From the NCBI GenBank assembly GCA_004353515.1, contig SMNZ01000008.1, forward strand, positions 1-46,218: 46,218 bases of DNA, read 5' to 3'. The DNA is from Alteromonadaceae bacterium M269. GTDB lineage: Bacteria; Pseudomonadota; Gammaproteobacteria; Enterobacterales; Alteromonadaceae. A model generated the notes under the pieces. That model did not search any database. It had not been told where the DNA came from and worked only from the letters and a program-made list of their open reading frames with translations. Within the stretch, counting starts at the first letter, position 1. Each line of letters begins with the position of its first letter. Positions 43,101-46,218 of the stretch are shown here, one piece after another. A program made the position numbers and the translations under genes.

Positions 43101-46100
43101 GTTTTTAAACGCTTTGTTTGACGTGTGTAAGCCCCGGCAATATAGCTGGTTGAGAACTTAGTTCTGTTCTCATAGGTAAACACTACCGAACGGTCGCCAT
43201 CTGTCGTTCCATCACCAGTGTAACGAATTGCGCTGAGTAAAAGTTCGCCGTCACCTTCATCGGTGTATTCATAACTCATATGGTTGTTGCCACTGGCATC
43301 TTCCATGCGCTCCATCAACCAACTTAAGGTCTGAGTTGTTCCCGTTGGGCTAACACGTCTAGATGCTGCTTTACCGTAGGTACTCTTCTCACCGTTAGCA
43401 TATTCCACTTCAAAATAAGCTGCAGCGCTTTCTAAACCACCACCTAACTGCGTAACTTGTGCAAATGAATCTATTTCTGTGCGATAAATCGTACCGTTAG
43501 CCCCGTAAGCACCACTCTCGGCAACCAGGCGTTGACCGTTCATACAAAGTCGATCAGTTTCATTCTTAAACCAGATACCGCTGGTAAATCCATCTTGCGC
43601 TTGAGTTGCTGGGCAACGACTAATCGCACCGCCAGCATTTAAGCTCCAACCTACACCCGCAGTGCCATTTCCACTACGACTAGAATAATCAATCGAAACA
43701 GAAGGTTGAATGCCGGCACGACCAGGCGGCATAGAGATAGGTATGGAGTATGATGCTGCACCGCCGCTGACGCCGCCAGAACCAGCCATTACACCATTAA
43801 AGTTACTTGATGGTACTGTTGGATTAGCTAGTGCTACATCACCAACTGTACCGTCTTTTTGAGACCATGAAGCAACAAGGCTAGAAACCGTGACTGTTCG
43901 AGTATCAATAGCTGAATAGGCACCATGATTGTCTTTAGCACGGTAAGATATGGTGTGAGATCCTTCTGCTTGAGCTCCAAAGTCATGAGAATAAGGAACA
44001 TCGTCATCGACAATCCAAGCGCCTGAGTTAATTCTAAACTCTACAGCACTAATAGAACCATCTGAATCTTCCGCATTAGCGTTCGCAATAACTGCATCTT
44101 CTATTCTATAAACTGTATCTGCCGTAGGGCTCGACACTGTTAATGTTGGTGCAGCATTCACAACAATATCTCTTGTGACTTCTGGCGAATAAGCCCCGTC
44201 ATTATCTCGAGATCTATAACTGATTCGATAAGTACCTGCCGCCAGAGCTCCATAGTTTCTTGTGTAAGGCGATTCAATATCAGCGACCCACGGACCTTCA
44301 TCTAGCTTGAATTCAACTGCCGCAACTGTTCCATCGCTATCTGTTGCCGTAGCTTCAGTAGATACTGATTGCCCAACCGCATAGACAGTATTGTTAGCAG
44401 GATTAGAGACAGCTACCGCAGGCGCAGCATTAACACGAATAACACGGTCGACTGTTGACGAATAGGTGCCATCATTATCGCGTGCACGATACGAAATTGT
44501 GTGAGCACCCGCAGATAATCGGCCAAAATCATTTGAATAAGGCTCTTGAGCATCGATTGCCCATGCACCACCATCAAGGCTAAATTCAACAGCTGCAATA
44601 GAGCCTCCGCTATCTGTAGCCGAGGCAGAAGCAACAACAGGCTGTGTTTCATCAAAGACAGCATTATTCGCAGGTGCAGAGACTGATATTGTCGGGGCTG
44701 CATTGACGCGAATGTCTCGTGATACTGTCCCAGTGTAAGCACCATCATTATCACGTGCGCGAATTGAAACAATGTGGTCCCCAACACTCAAAGCTCCGAA
44801 GTCTCTTGAATAAGGTATTTCAGTGACGGGCACCCAAGCACCAGAATCCAACCTAAATTCGACAGCAGTTACACTGCCATCTGAATCACTAGCCGACGCA
44901 GTGGCAACAACAGATTGAGAAGGCGTATAAATAGCATTAGTTTCCGGAGCAGAAACTGATAAAGTCGGTAATGCATTAACTTTTATATTGATAGAGCTAA
45001 TTACAGAGAATGTTCCATTATCGTCTCGAGATCTAACAGACAACTCATAATTACCGGCAGCTAAAACACCGAAATCATGAGAGTAAGGGAACTGCATATC
45101 AGATATCCAAACACCAGTTCCCAATCTAAATTCAACCGCTTGTATGTCACCATCTGAATCATTAGCTGACGCATCAACCACAATTCTGTTACCAGCGTCA
45201 AATACCGTATTGTTCTCTGGAGCAGAAACGGAAATGGTCGGTGCCGCATTAACATGAATATCTCGCGATACCGTCTCTGTATAAGCGCCATCATTATCAC
45301 GTGCACGAATATAGATTGTATAATTACCAGCCGCCAACGCACCATAATCACGCTCGTACGCTGGTGATGTATCAGATATCCATGCGCCACTGCCCAATCT
45401 AAATTCTACTGCTGCAATATTGCCATCTGTATCATTCGCGGTAGCGCGTGCAATCACATCTTGACCGGCCTCATAAACCGCATTGTTCGTTGGTTCTGAT
45501 ACCGCCAGTGTCGGTAACGCATTCATTCTAAATGTTCTAGAAGCAATGGCGGAGTATGCCCCATCATCATCAAGGGAACGCGCATCAACTCTATGCTCTC
45601 CAACACTTAGGCCGTTATAGCTATAACTGTATTGCGTTGCGCTATCTAGATTCCAACTACCATTATCCAGTCTAAACTCTACACCCGCTAGCGTCCCATC
45701 ACTATCAGAAGCAGAAGCCCTCGCAGTAACCGTCTGTCCTAAATTAATCACTTGAGCTTGGGTCGGACTTGATAAGTTCACTGAGGGCGGAGCATTTACT
45801 CGAATGTCTATAACCCCTGGTGTAGAGTATCCACCATCGTTATCACGTGCTCGTGCACTTATTGTATGAGTTCCGGGAGATAAAGTACCAAAGTCCCGCC
45901 TGTAGGGTGGCGAGGTCACTGCAATCCAAGAGTCTGTCCCGACTCTAAACTCAATAGCCGCAATAGAGCCGTCGCTATCGACACCTGAAGCTTCAGCAAT
46001 AACGGACTGCGTCACAGAATAGACTCTATTCTCCAAGACTGAGGGTGTCTGTATAAATACACTAGGAAGTGCATTGACTCGAATTCGGCGTGTTACTTCT

Positions 46101-46218
46101 GACGAATAAGCACCGTTATTGTCGCGCGAACGATAGGTGATATCGTACGTCCCAGCACCACGCGTACCAAAGTTATACTGGTATGGCGATTGATTAACCG
46201 ATACCCAAGAGCCTGTCC
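37160..46218 (-). CDS. Giant RHS/YD-repeat toxin with Ig-like repeats and C-terminal lipase (5' part outside window)
   Basis: The frame is open to the window's right edge, so the start is not visible; at least 3018 residues are seen. Order from the N-terminal side: nine Ig-like repeats (46218 to about 43881); an SpvB-like segment (SYSIPISMPPGRAGIQPSVS and VGWSLNAGG); FG-GAP-like calcium loops (DADGNGSRD, DFNFDGRTD, DYTGDGWPD, DVNGDGLQD, DIDGDGRAE; about 42850-41850); YD repeats (about 41400-38400); the RHS core end (YDYNVGRFMSVDP, VNPYSYVMNNPLGFTDPSGY; about 38095-38215); and a variable C terminus. That tail is a class 3 lipase: FAGSDELKDVLQYG, catalytic Ser in GHSLGGG (37421-37438), Asp candidates near TLGDFLG, His in GYGWHG (37201). 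RHS shells enclose and release such toxins by cleavage near DPxG. Delivery route unknown; no VgrG, PAAR or secretion genes are in view. Confidence 0.95.
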   Translation of the reverse strand, partial: TGSWVSVNQSPYQYNFGTRGAGTYDITYRSRDNNGAYSSEVTRRIRVNALPSVFIQTPSVLENRVYSVTQSVIAEASGVDSDGSIAAIEFRVGTDSWIAVTSPPYRRDFGTLSPGTHTISARARDNDGGYSTPGVIDIRVNAPPSVNLSSPTQAQVINLGQTVTARASASDSDGTLAGVEFRLDNGSWNLDSATQYSYSYNGLSVGEHRVDARSLDDDGAYSAIASRTFRMNALPTLAVSEPTNNAVYEAGQDVIARATANDTDGNIAAVEFRLGSGAWISDTSPAYERDYGALAAGNYTIYIRARDNDGAYTETVSRDIHVNAAPTISVSAPENNTVFDAGNRIVVDASANDSDGDIQAVEFRLGTGVWISDMQFPYSHDFGVLAAGNYELSVRSRDDNGTFSVISSINIKVNALPTLSVSAPETNAIYTPSQSVVATASASDSDGSVTAVEFRLDSGAWVPVTEIPYSRDFGALSVGDHIVSIRARDNDGAYTGTVSRDIRVNAAPTISVSAPANNAVFDETQPVVASASATDSGGSIAAVEFSLDGGAWAIDAQEPYSNDFGRLSAGAHTISYRARDNDGTYSSTVDRVIRVNAAPAVAVSNPANNTVYAVGQSVSTEATATDSDGTVAAVEFKLDEGPWVADIESPYTRNYGALAAGTYRISYRSRDNDGAYSPEVTRDIVVNAAPTLTVSSPTADTVYRIEDAVIANANAEDSDGSISAVEFRINSGAWIVDDDVPYSHDFGAQAEGSHTISYRAKDNHGAYSAIDTRTVTVSSLVASWSQKDGTVGDVALANPTVPSSNFNGVMAGSGGVSGGAASYSIPISMPPGRAGIQPSVSIDYSSRSGNGTAGVGWSLNAGGAISRCPATQAQDGFTSGIWFKNETDRLCMNGQRLVAESGAYGANGTIYRTEIDSFAQVTQLGGGLESAAAYFEVEYANGEKSTYGKAASRRVSPTGTTQTLSWLMERMEDASGNNHMSYEYTDEGDGELLLSAIRYTGDGTTDGDRSVVFTYENRTKFSTSYIAGAYTRQTKRLKTVTSRFGTLSVWQYTLNYAASKASNRSLLQSVQECGFLQGRGCRQAATFDWLDSEPTYQVEPLSTSDGRQLVSRNHLNQMRDSWEVTARGDADGNGSRDWPEYYTNAEGDNLGVNTTEMDTCSRNRITGQPTCFAADFNFDGRTDSWRFTNVGTSYVLQLSHANNNGTLSWFSSGVEFPNGDREVEALTSIADYTGDGWPDIVIHQGFDGPESGFNGTLWLYPHSRGAVPYSNNTRISLMRTNEHDSFQFIGDMNADGLPDIIRSRLIANTPVSATPAMQDLLLTKVTPVASGVSVELESHNINFNEGLLHQEGREQFAMLIDVNGDGLQDWVGWIVGGQGKLHIKLNKGDGTFTAAVNTDITLPTRTLYLPPEEGIGGLGSLAQGQTQSPRFSEALKPMDIDGDGRAELIMPGNAASDIVSEACWTHPSWTGTRFVDLTKCGQDVYDTYNSNANLAVRIENAPASWDHNIYKYKAIRFTEDAEGVITAAVENTDLIGAATHSSVQDAFGKGLADLVFTFGCTSDHCSIADNNLQNDSDLPVNHYLFNRNYGSAEDATLNKDSYRPIDMMVKVTNGAGLESQWTYHPLSSDQVAGYYDADYSIIDGEHFNFASTMYNVSQFEQSNGVGGTNTMSYQYRGAMYNAFGRGFRGFRAIIEIDDTRGTHTQTDFKQVFPYSSLIERQRRYHGAQILSDVQNTWALNTSHDIDGVVNVFNSSSTTTQYDLNNGLEVGSSSSTIAQADVDAYGNVEKQTQTTTDEYGTITTVTTTEFDPGDTPSLWWPHRQTSTTVARSISHTAENPARHATATVNKTITTNIAKWNDTHRQPEVVTIAPGAAALTAAQCNADSPILNACQTTETTYNTHGLPTEVKVTGTKITGDTDTPVKETRTTSTQYTRQGSASSEDGYFPSRITQTTGVGTRTLLERRSIEGRIGLPTLIIDASGSRTSTQYDAVGRVRNTQTTGFPRQFTRYRTPDSNAPSRLGADAIMMVEIYQAGTPVSAEYIDRLGRSIRTRSQDFGGANVYTDTRYDNLGRMTHESNRHYGTPVYTTYDSYDVLDRPLSKTTRATQSGEDVETTYVHDVLETTITTQAPDGADLILKRSYSTQGQLMSTTDAIGGITSYAYDAAGNPIVIKDAVGNSIYANYDDLGRKEWVIDPNQGRTDFVYNDFGDLDKETDANSDTIRYEHDHVGRVLSRFGDNQEPATFLWDTLRPGLMTRESADGVIKSYAYDSASRPTTVTTTIDGTAYAVTTRYDANYGRPKAMVYPNDLTVKLEYNSVGYLNKESNAQSGYVYREITAQDAWGNISSAKLTDGLLTSTMLYSARTNQMLSSRVRQGGVDKHYLNYSNYDSYGNIITQQNLANGVNATETFTYDELHRLTQSSLSGNGFTSIIDYGFDGVGNLLKKTDYSADEANAYQYATGTNRLSTVKLKDNSMASFGYDAKGNLTKRNNATENTYNVFNKPTRIQRLGSTVNLNYGADLARYKQVRTVNGQTITTHYIGKVFEIEATGSGASTTIKETTYIDDVALLIEEKDSTGELTDTQIRFGHQDRLGSTATFTDHNGQVTTLRSYDPFGAPKGGDWSPLLNLGLSARLNNNPTDGDVPTRRGYTDHEHLDEVEIIHMNGRVYDYNVGRFMSVDPFIVEPTNSQAVNPYSYVMNNPLGFTDPSGYSAKEVENQEFTIEVENSGSRLKSEVTVSVGGSGIHLSGGNGAAQLTVKSAITGSLISSGFTATDAGSQSSVAVTEAGGGGKVTREGGTGNENSRHKDATYVELAECVYPGNGCFGANGFTEVFGEQLEVFGIDASDFENDAIGFNAKLYYNADKKEYVLSFAGSDELKDVLQYGHSFGKESKQLNRAIRLATNISDAINLANRRNLPRRGNSLTFVGHSLGGGLATGAALVTDRPAITFNSQGLTVGALAGYGVNLDGADDLIKSYYTLGDFLGPLQSQTAPALGERIKVGYGWHGIKNVCRAMGTSC
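43881..46218 (-). repeat. Tandem Ig-like (Big_7-type) repeats, 273-base unit
   Basis: Inside the giant toxin gene. The Asn-Ala codon pair that ends each unit (RVNAxP) recurs at 44154, 44427, 44700, 44973, 45246, 45519 and 45792, exactly 273 bases (91 residues) apart, and then at 46071 (279). The protein pattern is ADDSDGxIxAVEFR, an aromatic-rich PYxxDFG turn and RARDNDGAYS. The DNA copies differ at many codons, so these are old, diverged duplications. The ninth unit is cut by the window edge and more may lie beyond. Confidence 0.93.

Noticed and set aside
37160-46036. Start of the giant toxin gene at 46036
   Set aside because: That codon is a TTG inside an Ig-like repeat; the same frame continues without a stop through the linker (RIRVNALPSVFIQTP) and another repeat to the window edge, so the real start lies outside.

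Overview
The window looks like chromosomal DNA of a marine-type gammaproteobacterium of moderate GC (roughly low-to-mid 40s by eye). The reasons are the ydbH-ynbE-ydbL trio, an Escherichia-type class II dihydroorotase (PyrC), Acs, a YaiI homologue, a TRAP transporter, a TonB-dependent receptor, many GTG/TTG starts and scattered Pseudomonas-like 'TGTAGGAGC' palindromes. I cannot place the genus. I see no rRNA, tRNA, CRISPR array, prophage or insertion sequence.

Layout. 1-6.2 kb holds small stand-alone genes (a hypothetical protein, a SnoaL-like protein, a GFA-fold protein, YaiI, an exported methyltransferase-fold protein) around a leftward block of ABC exporter, DUF2937 and MAPEG genes. 6.2-11.3 kb holds leftward pyrC and acs and a rightward two-domain acyltransferase of the OlsF (ornithine lipid) type. 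11.3-15.9 kb holds an ankyrin protein behind a strongly structured leader, a second ABC exporter and a DMT-family exporter. 15.9-18.5 kb is a two-gene leftward unit of a di-haem cytochrome c peroxidase and a chemoreceptor. 18.8-20.0 kb is a divergent pair of unknown genes.

20.2-29.5 kb is the most interesting metabolic block. A TonB-dependent receptor faces a divergent cluster: leftward an aldo/keto reductase and a TauD/clavaminate-synthase-like Fe/2-oxoglutarate oxygenase, rightward a GH31 glycosidase and a complete TRAP transporter (Q-M-P order). I read it as uptake and breakdown of a charged alpha-glycoside. An oxygenolytic sulfosugar-type route is one hypothesis; an alpha-xyloside or other acidic glycoside is the main alternative.

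29.8-32.7 kb is the ydbH-ynbE-ydbL envelope lipid-transport operon, preceded by a good promoter, a palindrome and a nine-codon upstream ORF. 32.8-35.9 kb has an exported protein with DUF1330-like folds divergent from a LysR regulator, a DUF6356 protein, and an ArsR-SRPBCC pair with a clear operator.

36.4 kb to the window end is a polymorphic toxin locus read leftwards. A giant gene that runs off the right edge encodes at least nine Ig-like repeats (mostly exactly 273 bp each), an SpvB-like region, FG-GAP-like calcium loops, an RHS/YD-repeat shell and a C-terminal class 3 lipase toxin with GHSLGGG. Three bases downstream lies an AT-rich ankyrin-repeat lipoprotein, the predicted immunity protein.
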